The notes under the pieces are model-generated. The model saw only the letters and a program-made list of their open reading frames with translations, made no database searches and was not told where the DNA came from. Of a DNA stretch of 64,000 bases, positions 45,669 to 54,809 are shown piece after piece. Source of the DNA: Rhizorhapis suberifaciens (lineage in GTDB: Bacteria; Pseudomonadota; Alphaproteobacteria; Sphingomonadales; Sphingomonadaceae); NCBI RefSeq assembly GCF_014200045.1, contig NZ_JACHOV010000008.1, positions 124,001 to 188,000 of the forward strand, written 5' to 3'. The translations under genes were made by a program, and so were the position numbers. Within the stretch, counting starts at the first letter, position 1; each line of letters starts with the position of its first letter.

Positions 45669-45846
45669 TATCCCGGCGCAAGGCGCGTCCAGCTCTGCCC
45701 AATCGTCCAGATAATTAGGTGGAAATGCATATGAAGGAATGGCGCCGGGCACCGAAAATTTGCGAGATCGAGGCGGAGAATCCCGGTAGGGACGATTTGT
45801 TTTTGTCTCTGGCGTAGCAACTGGGCTCCGGCCTTCGCCGGGGTAC
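45669..45846 (+). mobile_element. Decayed GIY-YIG element between mdh and sucD
   Basis: The right end CTGGGCTCCGGCCTTCGCCGGGGTAC (45821-45846, given here by position and first bases CTGGGCTCCGG) forms a hairpin. A degenerate inverted copy lies at 45669-45692, just after the mdh stop. Between them is only the C-terminal end of a GIY-YIG protein. The layout matches the fuller unit at 51012-51371. Confidence 0.65.
45719..45817 (+). pseudogene. C-terminal remnant of a GIY-YIG nuclease gene
   Basis: The frame open from 45719 encodes MKEWRRAPKICEIEAENPGR and then DDLFLSLA to the stop at 45815-45817. This aligns with the end of the GIY-YIG protein at 51039-51339 (MKKWKRSWKVELIERENPQW, LDLFDRLF). 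The catalytic N-terminal half is missing, so no nuclease can be made. An in-frame ATG at 45731 might allow a 28-residue peptide, but there is no reason to think it works. Confidence 0.7.
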
Positions 45847-45863
45847 TGAAAGGACGGAATTAG

Positions 45864-46757
45864 ATGTCAATTCTCGTGAACAAAAACACGAAAGTGCTTA
45901 CTCAGGGGATGACCGGCGCGACCGGCACGTTCCATACGGAGCAGGCGCTGGCTTATGGCACGCAGATGGTCGGCGGCGTGACGCCGGGCAAGGGCGGCAC
46001 GACCCATATCGGCCTGCCGAACTTCGACACGGTGCAGGAGGCCAAGCAGGCGACCGGCGCGGACGCCAGCGTCATCTATGTGCCGCCGCCCTTCGCGGCT
46101 GACTCCATCCTGGAAGCCATCGACGCGGAAATCCCGCTTATCGTCTGCATCACCGAAGGCATCCCGGTTCTTGATATGGTGCACGTAAAGCGGGCACTGA
46201 GCGGTTCCAAGTCGCGTTTGATCGGCCCCAATTGCCCGGGCGTCCTGACGCCGAATGAATGCAAGATCGGCATCATGCCGGGTAGCATTTTCCAGAAGGG
46301 CAGCGTCGGCGTTGTTTCCCGCTCTGGCACGCTCACTTATGAGGCCGTGCATCAGACCACGGCAGCCGGCCTTGGACAAACCACTGCGGTCGGCATCGGC
46401 GGCGACCCGGTCAACGGCACCAACTTCATTGACGTGCTGGAACTATTCCTGGCGGACGATGCCACTGAATCCATCATCATGATCGGCGAAATCGGCGGCA
46501 GCGCTGAGGAAGAGGCCGCGCAGTTCATCAAGGATGAGGCGAAGCGCGGTCGCAAGAAGCCGATGGTCGGCTTCATCGCCGGACGTACTGCTCCTCCGGG
46601 CCGCCGCATGGGCCATGCTGGGGCGATTGTCTCCGGTGGCCAGGGCGGCGCGGAGGACAAGATCGCCGCCATGGAAGCGGCGGGCATTCGCGTGTCCCCC
46701 AGCCCGTCCGAACTCGGCACCACCCTTGCCGCGTTGCTGAAGGGCGTTCCCGCCTAA
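45864..46757 (+). CDS. sucD: Succinate-CoA ligase alpha subunit
   Basis: The alpha subunit carries the CoA-binding domain and the phosphohistidine. The N-terminal segment [20 protein letters not shown] binds Co[13 protein letters not shown] follows, and the active histidine is H251 in [13 protein letters not shown]. Length 297 is normal. A GGAC/AAAGGA ribosome binding site lies 10 nt before the ATG. The beta subunit gene sucC is not in this window, although the two chains must be equal in amount. Confidence 0.95.
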   Translation: MSILVNKNTKVLTQGMTGATGTFHTEQALAYGTQMVGGVTPGKGGTTHIGLPNFDTVQEAKQATGADASVIYVPPPFAADSILEAIDAEIPLIVCITEGIPVLDMVHVKRALSGSKSRLIGPNCPGVLTPNECKIGIMPGSIFQKGSVGVVSRSGTLTYEAVHQTTAAGLGQTTAVGIGGDPVNGTNFIDVLELFLADDATESIIMIGEIGGSAEEEAAQFIKDEAKRGRKKPMVGFIAGRTAPPGRRMGHAGAIVSGGQGGAEDKIAAMEAAGIRVSPSPSELGTTLAALLKGVPA

Positions 46758-46802
46758 GGCGATAGCACGCCGATCCGTTCTGTTTTCAGAACAAGCCAGA
46801 AA

Positions 46803-46828
46803 GCCCGCCGCTTTTCCCGGCGGCGGGC
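46803..46828 (+). other. Strong hairpin in the sucD-sucA spacer
   Basis: GCCCGCCGC (46803-46811) and GCGGCGGGC (46820-46828) pair over 9 bp with an 8-nt loop. There is no T-run, and the sucA start is 21 bp later. It may control relative expression or mRNA processing rather than end transcription. Confidence 0.55.
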
Positions 46829-46849
46829 CGGCAATCAAGGACAAGTCTC

Positions 46850-49759
46850 ATGGGTTTCGAGGGTCAGGATTTCGAAGGCATTGAGGGCGTGAGCCCCTCC
46901 TTCGTGGAATCGCTCTACCGCCAGTTTGCCGTCAACCCCTCGAGCGTCGCGCCTGAATGGCAGCGCTGGTTCGACGGGCTGGAACAAAGCGCTTCCGGGC
47001 CGAGCTGGCAGCGGAAGAACTGGCCCCCAGTAAACGATGACAGTTTAACGGCTGCCCTCGATCCAACCCAGATGGTGGTTGAGGGAAAGTCGGCCAAGCC
47101 GGCCAAGGCTGCTGTCTCGGCCTCCGACATTGCCGCCGCCGCCGCGGACTCGATCCGTGCCATGATGCTCATTCGCACCTATCGCGTGCGCGGGCATCTG
47201 GCCGCCAATCTCGACCCCCTCGGCCTTAGCAAGCGGGACTTGCCTGCGGATCTGACCCCTGAATATCACGGCTTTACCGGCGCTGATCTTGACAAGCCTG
47301 TTTATCTGGGCGGCGCTCTGGGCCTTGAAAACGCTACCGTGCGTGAACTGGTCGACATCTTGCGCGCCAACTACTGCGGCAATGTTGGGCTGGAATATAT
47401 GCACATCTCCGACGTGGAGGAGCGCCGCTTCCTTCAGGATCGCATGGAGGGCAAGGACAAGGCCATTGAATTCACGCCGGAAGGCAAGAAAGCGATTTTG
47501 GCCAAGGTCATTCACGCCGAGCAATATGAGAAATTTCTCGGCAAGAAATATGTCGGGACCAAGCGCTTTGGCCTGGATGGCGGCGAATCCATGATCCCGG
47601 CGCTGGAAAGCGTCATTAAATATGGCAGCCATTATGGCGTGCGCGAGATCGTGTACGGCATGGCGCATCGCGGCCGCCTCAACGTGCTGGCCAATGTCAT
47701 GGCGAAGGGCTTCCGCGTCATCTTTCACGAATTTTCGGGTGGCACAGCCAATCCCGAGGACGTCGGAGGATCAGGCGACGTCAAATATCACCTTGGCACC
47801 TCGACCGACCGCGAGTTCGACGGCGTCAACGTCCACATGTCGCTGGTGCCTAACCCATCGCACCTTGAAACCGTCGATCCGGTAGTGCTCGGCAAGGTCC
47901 GCGCGCAGCAGGTGATTCGCGACGACCTCGCGCAGCACAAGGAAGTGCTGCCGGTTCTCATCCACGGCGATGCGGCCTTTGCAGGTCAAGGCATCGTCTG
48001 GGAATGCCTCGGTTTTTCGGGCATTCGCGGATACAATACTGGCGGCTGCATCCACTTCATCGTCAACAACCAGGTGGGCTTTACCACCTCGCCGCAGTTC
48101 GCACGCTCCTCACCCTATCCCAGCGATGTGGCCAAGGGGGTGCAGGCGCCCATCTTCCACGTGAATGGCGATGATCCTGAGGCCGTGACCTTTGCCTGCA
48201 AAATGGCGATTGAGTTCCGCCAGACCTTCCACCGCGACATCGTCATCGACATGTGGTGCTATCGCCGCTTTGGTCACAATGAGGGCGATGAGCCCAGCTT
48301 CACGCAGCCGCTGATGTACGCCCAAATTCGGAAGCATCCGCCGGTCAGCGAAATCTACTCGGCGCGCCTAAAGAGCGAAGGCGTGGTTGATGACAGCTTT
48401 GCCGCATCGGTGACCGCTGAATTCACCGGACATCTCGAAGACGAGTTCGATAGCGCAAAAAGCTACAAGCCCAACAAAGCGGATTGGTTTGCGGGCCGCT
48501 GGTCGGGCCTGCATCAGCCCGCGGACATCGAAACTGCTCGGCAGAATGTCGATACCGCAATCGAAAAGAAGCTGTTAGACAGCCTTGGCCGCACCCTGAC
48601 GGCAGTTCCGCAGAACCATAACGTCCACAAGACACTCCGTCGTATCCTGGACCAGAAGGCGGAAATGTTCCGCACCGGTCAAAATTTCGACTGGGCCACT
48701 GGGGAGGCGCTGGCTTTTGGCGGCTTGCTTTCCGAAGGCTATAGTGTGCGCCTTTCGGGCCAGGATTCAGGGCGCGGCACTTTCAGCCAACGGCACAGCG
48801 TCTGGGTCGATCAGAACAGCGAAGAGAAATATATTCCGCTCTCGACTGTTCCCCATGGGCGCTTCGAGGTGCTGGACAGCCCGCTATCAGAATATGGCGT
48901 GCTCGGTTTCGAATATGGCTATGCCATGGCCGATCCAAAAACACTGGTCCTCTGGGAAGCGCAATTCGGCGATTTCGCCAACGGCGCACAGATCGTAATC
49001 GACCAATATATTGCCTCTTCGGAATCTAAGTGGCTACGCGCCAACGGCCTCGTCCTGCTGTTGCCTCATGGTTATGAGGGTCAAGGCCCCGAACACAGCT
49101 CCGCGCGCCTGGAACGCTATCTGCAGCTTTGTGCAGAGGGCAATATCCAGGTAGCGAACTGCACCACGCCCGCAAATTACTTCCATATCCTGCGGCGGCA
49201 AATGCTGCGTTCCTTCCGCAAGCCGCTCATCATCATGACCCCGAAGTCGCTGCTTCGTCATAAAATGGCGGTGTCAAAGGCCGAAGATTTCATGGGCGAC
49301 ACGCATTTCATGCGAATATTGTCGGATCCCAGCGCGCCCAAGGACGAAGATACGAAGCGCCTGGTCCTTTGCACGGGCAAGGTAGCCTATGACCTGATCG
49401 AAGCGCGAGACGCGGCCGGTGACAAGAATACCCAGATCGTCCGCCTCGAACAGCTTTACCCCTTCCCCGCCGAGCCGCTGGTGACGCGTCTGAAACGCAT
49501 GACCAATCTGGAAGAAATTGTGTGGGCGCAAGAAGAGCCCAAGAATAACGGTGCCTGGTTCTTCGTCGAGCCCTATATCGAACAGTGCCTCACCCAGGCG
49601 GACATCGGGCCAAAGCGCGCCCGCTATGCCGGCCGCAAGGCATCCGCCTCCCCGGCTACCGGCCTTGCCAAGCGCCACGTCGCCGAACAGGGCGCGCTAG
49701 TCGCCGATGCTCTGGGGCACAGCGTCCGTGAAGAAATCAAACGCCAGCAGAAGGGTTGA
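46850..49759 (+). CDS. sucA: 2-oxoglutarate dehydrogenase E1 component
   Basis: The thiamine-diphosphate E1 subunit of the oxoglutarate dehydrogenase complex, 969 residues. The N-terminal helix [20 protein letters not shown] binds E2/E3, as in other OdhA/SucA proteins. Further motifs are [20 protein letters not shown], the ThDP-binding [20 protein letters not shown] (about 372-391), and the transketolase-like central region [12 protein letters not shown]. It overlaps nothing upstream but is followed by sucB after 8 bp. The same reaction type is also encoded by korAB earlier in the window. Confidence 0.96.
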   Translation: MGFEGQDFEGIEGVSPSFVESLYRQFAVNPSSVAPEWQRWFDGLEQSASGPSWQRKNWPPVNDDSLTAALDPTQMVVEGKSAKPAKAAVSASDIAAAAADSIRAMMLIRTYRVRGHLAANLDPLGLSKRDLPADLTPEYHGFTGADLDKPVYLGGALGLENATVRELVDILRANYCGNVGLEYMHISDVEERRFLQDRMEGKDKAIEFTPEGKKAILAKVIHAEQYEKFLGKKYVGTKRFGLDGGESMIPALESVIKYGSHYGVREIVYGMAHRGRLNVLANVMAKGFRVIFHEFSGGTANPEDVGGSGDVKYHLGTSTDREFDGVNVHMSLVPNPSHLETVDPVVLGKVRAQQVIRDDLAQHKEVLPVLIHGDAAFAGQGIVWECLGFSGIRGYNTGGCIHFIVNNQVGFTTSPQFARSSPYPSDVAKGVQAPIFHVNGDDPEAVTFACKMAIEFRQTFHRDIVIDMWCYRRFGHNEGDEPSFTQPLMYAQIRKHPPVSEIYSARLKSEGVVDDSFAASVTAEFTGHLEDEFDSAKSYKPNKADWFAGRWSGLHQPADIETARQNVDTAIEKKLLDSLGRTLTAVPQNHNVHKTLRRILDQKAEMFRTGQNFDWATGEALAFGGLLSEGYSVRLSGQDSGRGTFSQRHSVWVDQNSEEKYIPLSTVPHGRFEVLDSPLSEYGVLGFEYGYAMADPKTLVLWEAQFGDFANGAQIVIDQYIASSESKWLRANGLVLLLPHGYEGQGPEHSSARLERYLQLCAEGNIQVANCTTPANYFHILRRQMLRSFRKPLIIMTPKSLLRHKMAVSKAEDFMGDTHFMRILSDPSAPKDEDTKRLVLCTGKVAYDLIEARDAAGDKNTQIVRLEQLYPFPAEPLVTRLKRMTNLEEIVWAQEEPKNNGAWFFVEPYIEQCLTQADIGPKRARYAGRKASASPATGLAKRHVAEQGALVADALGHSVREEIKRQQKG

Positions 49760-49767
49760 TCAAGACC

Positions 49768-51006
49768 ATGGCAATCGAAGTCAAAGTGCCGGTTCTCGGC
49801 GAATCCATCACCGAAGCAACGGTCGGCCAATGGTTGAAGAAGCCTGGTGATCCAGTGGCCGCCGATGAACCGGTTGCCAGCCTTGAAACCGACAAGGTCG
49901 CGATTGACGTGCCTGCTCCCAAGGCCGGCGTCATGGGCGATCTGGTGGTGGCTGAAGGCGACACGGTCGAGGTCGGCGCAATTATCGCCTATATCCAGGA
50001 TGGCGTCGGAGCCCCCGCAAAACCCGCTGCACAGGCTCAAGCGGCATCCGCACCTGCCGCCGCTGCGGCTCCGGCTCCGTCCCTTGAAGCGGTATCAACT
50101 GAAGGCAGTTCCGCCGCGCTCACCCTGTCCCCTGCCGTCCGCCGGTTGGTGCTGGAGCATGGGCTTGATCCCAGCAGCATCAAAGGATCGGGCAAGGACG
50201 GCCGCCTCACCAAGGATGACGTCATGTCTGCCGTCGAAGCCGGAAGTGCACGTCCCGCGACGCCTGCACCCGCTTTGACTCCTGTCGCCGCTCCGGTCGC
50301 CGCCGGCCGCAAGGAAGAACGGGTCCGCATGACCCGCCTGCGCCAGACCGTCGCCAAGCGCTTGAAAAGCGCTCAGGAAAATGCGGCCCTGCTCACGACC
50401 TTCAACGATGTCGACATGACCGCGGTCATGGAGGCGCGCACCAAATATAAGGACCTGTTCGAAAAGAAGCATGGCGTCCGGCTTGGCTTCATGGGCTTTT
50501 TCGTGAAAGCCGCCTGCATGGCGCTGAAGGATGTACCTGCAGTAAATGCCTTCATCGAAGGCGACGAGATCGTGTACCACGACTATGCCGACATTTCGGT
50601 CGCGGTCAGTGCTCCCAATGGCCTTGTCGTGCCGGTCATCCGCGACGCACAGGACATGAGCGTGGCGCAGGTCGAGCGGACCATCGGCGACTTCGGCAAG
50701 CGCGCCAAGGACGGCTCGCTCACCATCGAGGAAATGAAGGGCGGCACCTTCACCATTTCCAATGGCGGCGTCTTCGGCTCGCTGCTCTCCACCCCGATCA
50801 TCAACCCGCCGCAGAGCGCGGTTCTGGGCCTCCACCGCATCGAGGAACGGCCGGTCGTCGTGAACGGTCAGATCGTGGCGCGGCCGATGATGTATCTGGC
50901 GCTATCCTATGACCATCGCATCATCGACGGGCGCGAAGCAGTGACGTTCCTGGTGGCGCTCAAGAACGCGATCGAGGATCCGACCCGGTTGCTGATCGAT
51001 CTGTAG
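49768..51006 (+). CDS. sucB: Dihydrolipoyllysine-residue succinyltransferase (E2 of OGDH)
   Basis: Core E2 of the oxoglutarate dehydrogenase complex, 412 residues. The lipoyl domain (1-76) has its lipoyl Lys at K43 in [13 protein letters not shown]. An Ala/Pro-rich linker leads to a peripheral subunit-binding domain ([20 protein letters not shown]) and the catalytic domain ending with the His in [15 protein letters not shown]. The ATG at 49768 is used because AAGGG lies well before it; a TTG at 49756 overlapping the sucA stop would be too close to any ribosome binding site. Confidence 0.95.
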   Translation: MAIEVKVPVLGESITEATVGQWLKKPGDPVAADEPVASLETDKVAIDVPAPKAGVMGDLVVAEGDTVEVGAIIAYIQDGVGAPAKPAAQAQAASAPAAAAAPAPSLEAVSTEGSSAALTLSPAVRRLVLEHGLDPSSIKGSGKDGRLTKDDVMSAVEAGSARPATPAPALTPVAAPVAAGRKEERVRMTRLRQTVAKRLKSAQENAALLTTFNDVDMTAVMEARTKYKDLFEKKHGVRLGFMGFFVKAACMALKDVPAVNAFIEGDEIVYHDYADISVAVSAPNGLVVPVIRDAQDMSVAQVERTIGDFGKRAKDGSLTIEEMKGGTFTISNGGVFGSLLSTPIINPPQSAVLGLHRIEERPVVVNGQIVARPMMYLALSYDHRIIDGREAVTFLVALKNAIEDPTRLLIDL

Positions 51007-51011
51007 TTTCA

Positions 51012-51371
51012 GTGCTCCTGCGAAAGCAGGAGCCCAGGGTGGAGGGCACCACGAAAGCAGGCTTCGTTTACCTGATGGCCAACCGGCGAAATGGAACGCT
51101 GTATCTCGGCGTGACCAACCATCTCGTGGCACGAGCCTATCAGCACCGCAAATGGCCTGATCAACGGCTTCACCCGGGAACATGGCTGCAAATTGCTGGT
51201 CTGGTACGAGCATTATGAGGACTTGCAGAAAGCGCGCCGTCGCGAACTGCAAATGAAGAAATGGAAACGGAGTTGGAAGGTTGAGCTGATAGAGCGGGAA
51301 AACCCCCAATGGCTGGATCTGTTCGACCGCTTGTTCTGAACCACCCTGGGCTCCTGCTTTCGCAGGAGCAC
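51012..51371 (+). mobile_element. GIY-YIG element with perfect 31-bp terminal inverted repeats
   Basis: The ends at 51012-51042 and 51341-51371 are exact inverted copies over 31 bp. Each contains its own hairpin (GCTCCTGC, four bases, GCAGGAGC) followed by CCAGGGTGG on the inner side. The 360-bp unit holds one small GIY-YIG nuclease gene and lies between sucB and lpdA. I see no clear target-site duplication. A possible relative lies at 45669-45846, and a solitary hairpin with the same core at 37751. Confidence 0.8.
51039..51339 (+). pseudogene. GIY-YIG nuclease gene, disrupted by a frameshift
   Basis: The first frame (GTG at 51039) gives GFVYLMANRRNGTLYLGVTN, which contains the F-V-Y...L-Y-L-G-V form of the GIY-YIG motif and the first catalytic arginine region. 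At about 51151-51155 an extra base shifts the frame. The following frame continues as NGLINGFTREHGCKLLVWYE and ends EREN...LFDRLF at the TGA 51337-51339. The total length of 301 nt is one base over a multiple of three. So the gene was probably a roughly 99-residue UPF0213/GIY-YIG type protein and now is inactive, unless a ribosomal frameshift occurs or the base is a sequencing error. Confidence 0.82.
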
Positions 51372-51387
51372 ATTTGAAGAGGTTAAA

Positions 51388-52782
51388 ATGGCAGAGTTCG
51401 ACTATGACGTCCTGGTAATCGGTGCTGGTCCCGGTGGCTATGTCGCCGCCATTCGTGCAGCGCAGTTGGGCTTGAAAACGGCCTGTGCGGAAGGGCGAGA
51501 AACATTGGGTGGAACCTGCCTGAATGTCGGCTGCATCCCGTCCAAGGCACTCCTCCACGCGTCGGAACTCTATGAAGAAGCTGCCTCCGGCGCGCTTGAA
51601 AAGTTCGGGGTTAAAATAACGGGCGCGAAGATCGACGTGGCGCAGATGCACGCGGAAAAAACCAAGGCGGTAGGAGAGCTTACCGGCGGGGTCGAGTATC
51701 TCTTTAAAAAGAACAAGGTTGATTGGCTGAAGGGATATGCCGCGTTCAAGGACGCGCATACAGTCGAAGTGGCAGGAAAAAGCTATAGCGCGAAAAACAT
51801 CGTCATTGCCACCGGTTCATCCGTCACCCCGCTGCCGGGCGTAGAAATCGACGACAAGGTTATCGTTGACAGCACGGGCGCGTTGGCCCTGTCCAAAGTG
51901 CCCAAGCATATGGTCGTTATCGGAGGCGGAGTCATCGGCCTTGAACTCGGGTCCGTATGGCGTCGTCTGGGCGCGAAGGTGACAGTGGTCGAATTTCTTG
52001 ATCAGTTGCTTCCCGGAATGGACAGCGAAGTACGCAAGGAAGCCGCCAAGCTGTTCAAGAAGCAGGGATTTGAGATCAAGCTTTCCACAAAGGTCACCGG
52101 CGCTACCGCCAAAAACGGCAAGGCGGAGCTGACCGTGGAGCCAGCCGCTGGCGGCGCTTCGGAAACGATCGAGACCGACGCAGTCCTCGTCGCCATCGGC
52201 CGCCGACCCAATACCGACAAGCTGGGGCTGGAAAATGCGGGCCTCGTCACCAATAATCGCGGCCAGATAGAAACCGACCATGATTTCTCTACCAAGGTTG
52301 CTGGCATCTGGGCGATCGGCGATGTTATTCCGGGGCCCATGCTCGCGCATAAGGCCGAAGATGAAGGCATTGCCGTTGCAGAGAACATCGCCGGCCTTAC
52401 CGGCGTGGTAAATCATGACGTCATTCCGGCGGTCGTCTATACCTATCCGGAAATCGCCAGCGTCGGCCTGACCGAAGAGCAGGCGAAGGAACGCGGCGCG
52501 GTCAAGATCGGTAAATTTCCGATGCTGGCCAACAGCCGGGCAAAGACGAACCGCGACACGGACGGCTTTGTAAAGGTCATCGCGGATGCCGACACCGACA
52601 AGGTGCTCGGCGTCCACATAATTGCTTCGGTCGCGGGCACCATGATTGCGCAGGCGGCGCAAGCGATGGAATTCGGCGCGTCGTCGGAGGATATCGCCTA
52701 CACATGCCACGCGCACCCCACGCATAATGAAGCGGTCAAGGAGGCCGCCATGGCGGTTCTGGGCAAGCCGATCCATATTTGA
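51388..52782 (+). CDS. lpdA: Dihydrolipoyl dehydrogenase (E3)
   Basis: FAD flavoprotein that reoxidises lipoamide in the OGDH and related complexes, 464 residues. Motifs: VIGAGPGGYVAAIRAAQLG for FAD, the redox pair C44/C49 in GGTCLNVGCIPSKALLH, NAD-binding VIGGGVIGLELGSVW, and the C-terminal HAHPTHNEAVKEAAM with the catalytic His. An AGAGG ribosome binding site precedes the ATG at 51388. It is the last gene of the suc block and is separated from sucB by the inverted-repeat element. Confidence 0.95.
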   Translation: MAEFDYDVLVIGAGPGGYVAAIRAAQLGLKTACAEGRETLGGTCLNVGCIPSKALLHASELYEEAASGALEKFGVKITGAKIDVAQMHAEKTKAVGELTGGVEYLFKKNKVDWLKGYAAFKDAHTVEVAGKSYSAKNIVIATGSSVTPLPGVEIDDKVIVDSTGALALSKVPKHMVVIGGGVIGLELGSVWRRLGAKVTVVEFLDQLLPGMDSEVRKEAAKLFKKQGFEIKLSTKVTGATAKNGKAELTVEPAAGGASETIETDAVLVAIGRRPNTDKLGLENAGLVTNNRGQIETDHDFSTKVAGIWAIGDVIPGPMLAHKAEDEGIAVAENIAGLTGVVNHDVIPAVVYTYPEIASVGLTEEQAKERGAVKIGKFPMLANSRAKTNRDTDGFVKVIADADTDKVLGVHIIASVAGTMIAQAAQAMEFGASSEDIAYTCHAHPTHNEAVKEAAMAVLGKPIHI

Positions 52783-53215
52783 CCGGAGCGCTGCCGCTCG
52801 GGCGGGGGCATAGGTGCGTCTTGTTTACATTGAGCCGTTCGTCCGGAGCGTAGTTGGAGGACGTTGGCCGGTCGGCGCGTTCTAGGCTAGGTTCGCAAAA
52901 TGAAGAGTGATCCGTCCAAACAGGACATGATCATCCTAGATTATCTCGCCACCGTTTATGCCGAGCCCTTCGACTGCCGGCAAAGCGGCGCTCAAAATAA
53001 ATTTCAGCCTTCTGAAGTCGAGAAGGTTGAGCCAAGCCGCTGTCCCTCGACTTCGCTCGGAACGAACGGCTTGTCCAAGATCGTCGGGCGCTACTGTCAC
53101 GAGCCCCCAAGACTCCGGGCTCCCGGCTATGCAGCGCACATCTACCGCCCCTCACCATAGCCCTTCCCCTCCAATCCCAACACGGATACCCTCGGCTACG
53201 CACCACGAGGTAACT
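52783..53215. other. Gene-free stretch with palindromic repeats before astB
   Basis: A 433-bp spacer. A degenerate repeat arm starting CCGTTCGT lies at 52835-52860 and one ending ACGAACGG lies at 53044-53069; both belong to the family seen between korA and korB. After 52860 the copy continues with a GACGTTGG segment also present in the korA-korB loop when read on the other strand. No open frame here looks like a real gene. GAGG at 53207-53210 is the ribosome binding site of astB. Confidence 0.65.
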
Positions 53216-54469
53216 ATGCCCCTCAAGGAAATCAATTTCGATGGCCTTATAGGTCCCAGCCATAATTATGCTGGACTAAGCCTCGGCAATCTGGCCTCCA
53301 CCAGCAATGCAGGCCATGTAGCTTTTCCAAAGGCCGCGGCCTTGCAGGGCATTTCCAAGATGCGCGGCAATCTGGAACTGGGCCTGGTCCAAGGCTTGTT
53401 CCTTCCCCATAAGCGGCCGAACATGGTCTGGTTGCAATCCCTGGGCACCCACAACAATAGCGCTGAGCCTCCAATCCGCGCTGCGGCATGGTCCGCCTCC
53501 GCAATGTGGGCGGCCAATGCCGCTACGGTCTCCCCTTCTCCAGACACGCGGGACGGTAAATGCCACCTGACCGCCGCCAACCTACTGACCATGGCGCATC
53601 GCAGCCATGAGTGGCCAGATACATTAGCGCAGCTGAAAACCGCATTCGCCTCTTCACGCTTCGCCGTACATGGCCCGGTTCCGCCCCCTTTTGGCGATGA
53701 AGGAGCGGCCAATCATATGCGCCTCTGCGTCAGCCATGGGTCGCCAGGCGTAGAAGTGTTCGTCTATGGGAAAAGCGGAGGCCCGTTTCCGGCACGGCAA
53801 CATAAGGAGGCCAGCAAGGCCATAGCCCGGATCCACCGACTGGACCCGGCCCGCACCCTGTTTGTCCAACAATCGGAAGAAGCCCTCGCTGCCGGCGCCT
53901 TTCACAACGACGTCGTGGCCGTCGCCAATGAGAATGTGCTGTTTGCACATGAACTGGCCTTTGCCGATAAGGAAGCCTTTTACGCGAACCTGCGCCTCAT
54001 GCTGCCCGAGGTAGAAATTATTGAGGTCCCTGCCTCAGCGGTAAGCCTTGCAGAGGCCATCAAAAGTTACGTATTCAACGCGCAGCTCGTCACTTTTCCT
54101 GACGACGCGGGAATGGCGCTGATCCTGCCTACAGAGGCGCAGGATAGGCCCGCCGTCTGGAACTGGCTGCAGGCACTGGTGAAAGGCAACGGCCCTATTC
54201 GCCGCCTCATCCCGGTCGATGTGCGGCAGTCGATGGCCAATGGCGGCGGACCGGCCTGCCTGCGCCTGCGGGTGGTCGCTGATCCTGAAGACATCGATCC
54301 GCGTTTTCTCCTGAACGAAGAAAGGCTGGATGCCATTGCGGCCATTGTCGAACGGTCATGGCCGGAGCAAATCCTGGCACAGGACCTCACCAGTTCGGCT
54401 CTCGTCTCCGATGTCGAACGCGCACGGCTTGAAGTCATTAACCATCTCAGGTTAACCAATATTCTATAG
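53216..54469 (+). CDS. astB: N-succinylarginine dihydrolase
   Basis: Second enzyme of the AST pathway: hydrolyses N2-succinylarginine to N2-succinylornithine, ammonia and CO2. Recognised by EINFDGLIGPSHNYAGLSLG, TSNAGHVAFPKAAALQGI, AFHNDVVAVANENVLF and the catalytic cysteine C348 in SMANGGGPACLRLRVV. The fold is that of arginine deiminase-like amidinotransferases. The ATG at 53216 has GAGG 5 nt upstream. Length 417 is a little shorter than the E. coli protein. It lies far from astA (19743-20762). Confidence 0.95.
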   Translation: MPLKEINFDGLIGPSHNYAGLSLGNLASTSNAGHVAFPKAAALQGISKMRGNLELGLVQGLFLPHKRPNMVWLQSLGTHNNSAEPPIRAAAWSASAMWAANAATVSPSPDTRDGKCHLTAANLLTMAHRSHEWPDTLAQLKTAFASSRFAVHGPVPPPFGDEGAANHMRLCVSHGSPGVEVFVYGKSGGPFPARQHKEASKAIARIHRLDPARTLFVQQSEEALAAGAFHNDVVAVANENVLFAHELAFADKEAFYANLRLMLPEVEIIEVPASAVSLAEAIKSYVFNAQLVTFPDDAGMALILPTEAQDRPAVWNWLQALVKGNGPIRRLIPVDVRQSMANGGGPACLRLRVVADPEDIDPRFLLNEERLDAIAAIVERSWPEQILAQDLTSSALVSDVERARLEVINHLRLTNIL

Positions 54470-54552
54470 TTAAGACTGTCGACCTTTCTGACAATTTACT
54501 TATTATTCACCTCACCCATTCGCACAATTCCGCGGATGGCATATGAATTGCT

Positions 54553-54795
54553 GTGGTGAAGATCATGTGGACGACGATAAAGCGCCTGTTTACCATAAAG
54601 ACCAAGTTTGAGGCCTTTCTGGTTATCTATGCCCTGTCCCTTGGGGCCACCGAACGAGGCGTCCACTATATGCAGCAATATCCCGGCTATGGTGGAATGT
54701 TGCTGGCGCTGGCGTGCACGGGCACCGTATTCATGGCGGGTGGCAAGATCATCGATGCGGTGGATATGCGGTCCTATTGGGATGATCTGGCTTAG
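54553..54795 (+). CDS. Small hypothetical membrane protein
   Basis: A predicted 80-residue protein starting at a GTG, or at an ATG at 54565. It has a hydrophobic run at about residues 17-32 (KFEAFLVIYALSLGATERGV) and a second near 48-64 (MLLALACTGTVFMAGGKI), with YMQQYPGYGG between. I do not recognise the family. Coding is supported by codon usage and the neat fit between astB and the LysR gene, which it meets convergently. The function is unknown. Confidence 0.5.
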   Translation: MVKIMWTTIKRLFTIKTKFEAFLVIYALSLGATERGVHYMQQYPGYGGMLLALACTGTVFMAGGKIIDAVDMRSYWDDLA

Positions 54796-54809
54796 GTAAT
54801 CGGCCGCCC

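Noticed and set aside
52900-53160. Possible 86-residue protein upstream of astB
   Set aside because: Half of it is translation of the palindromic repeat and it has no ribosome binding site or recognisable domain.
52958-53215. N-terminal extension of AstB by 86 residues
   Set aside because: It reads through the repeat sequence; GAGG and the ATG at 53216 give the normal AstB start.
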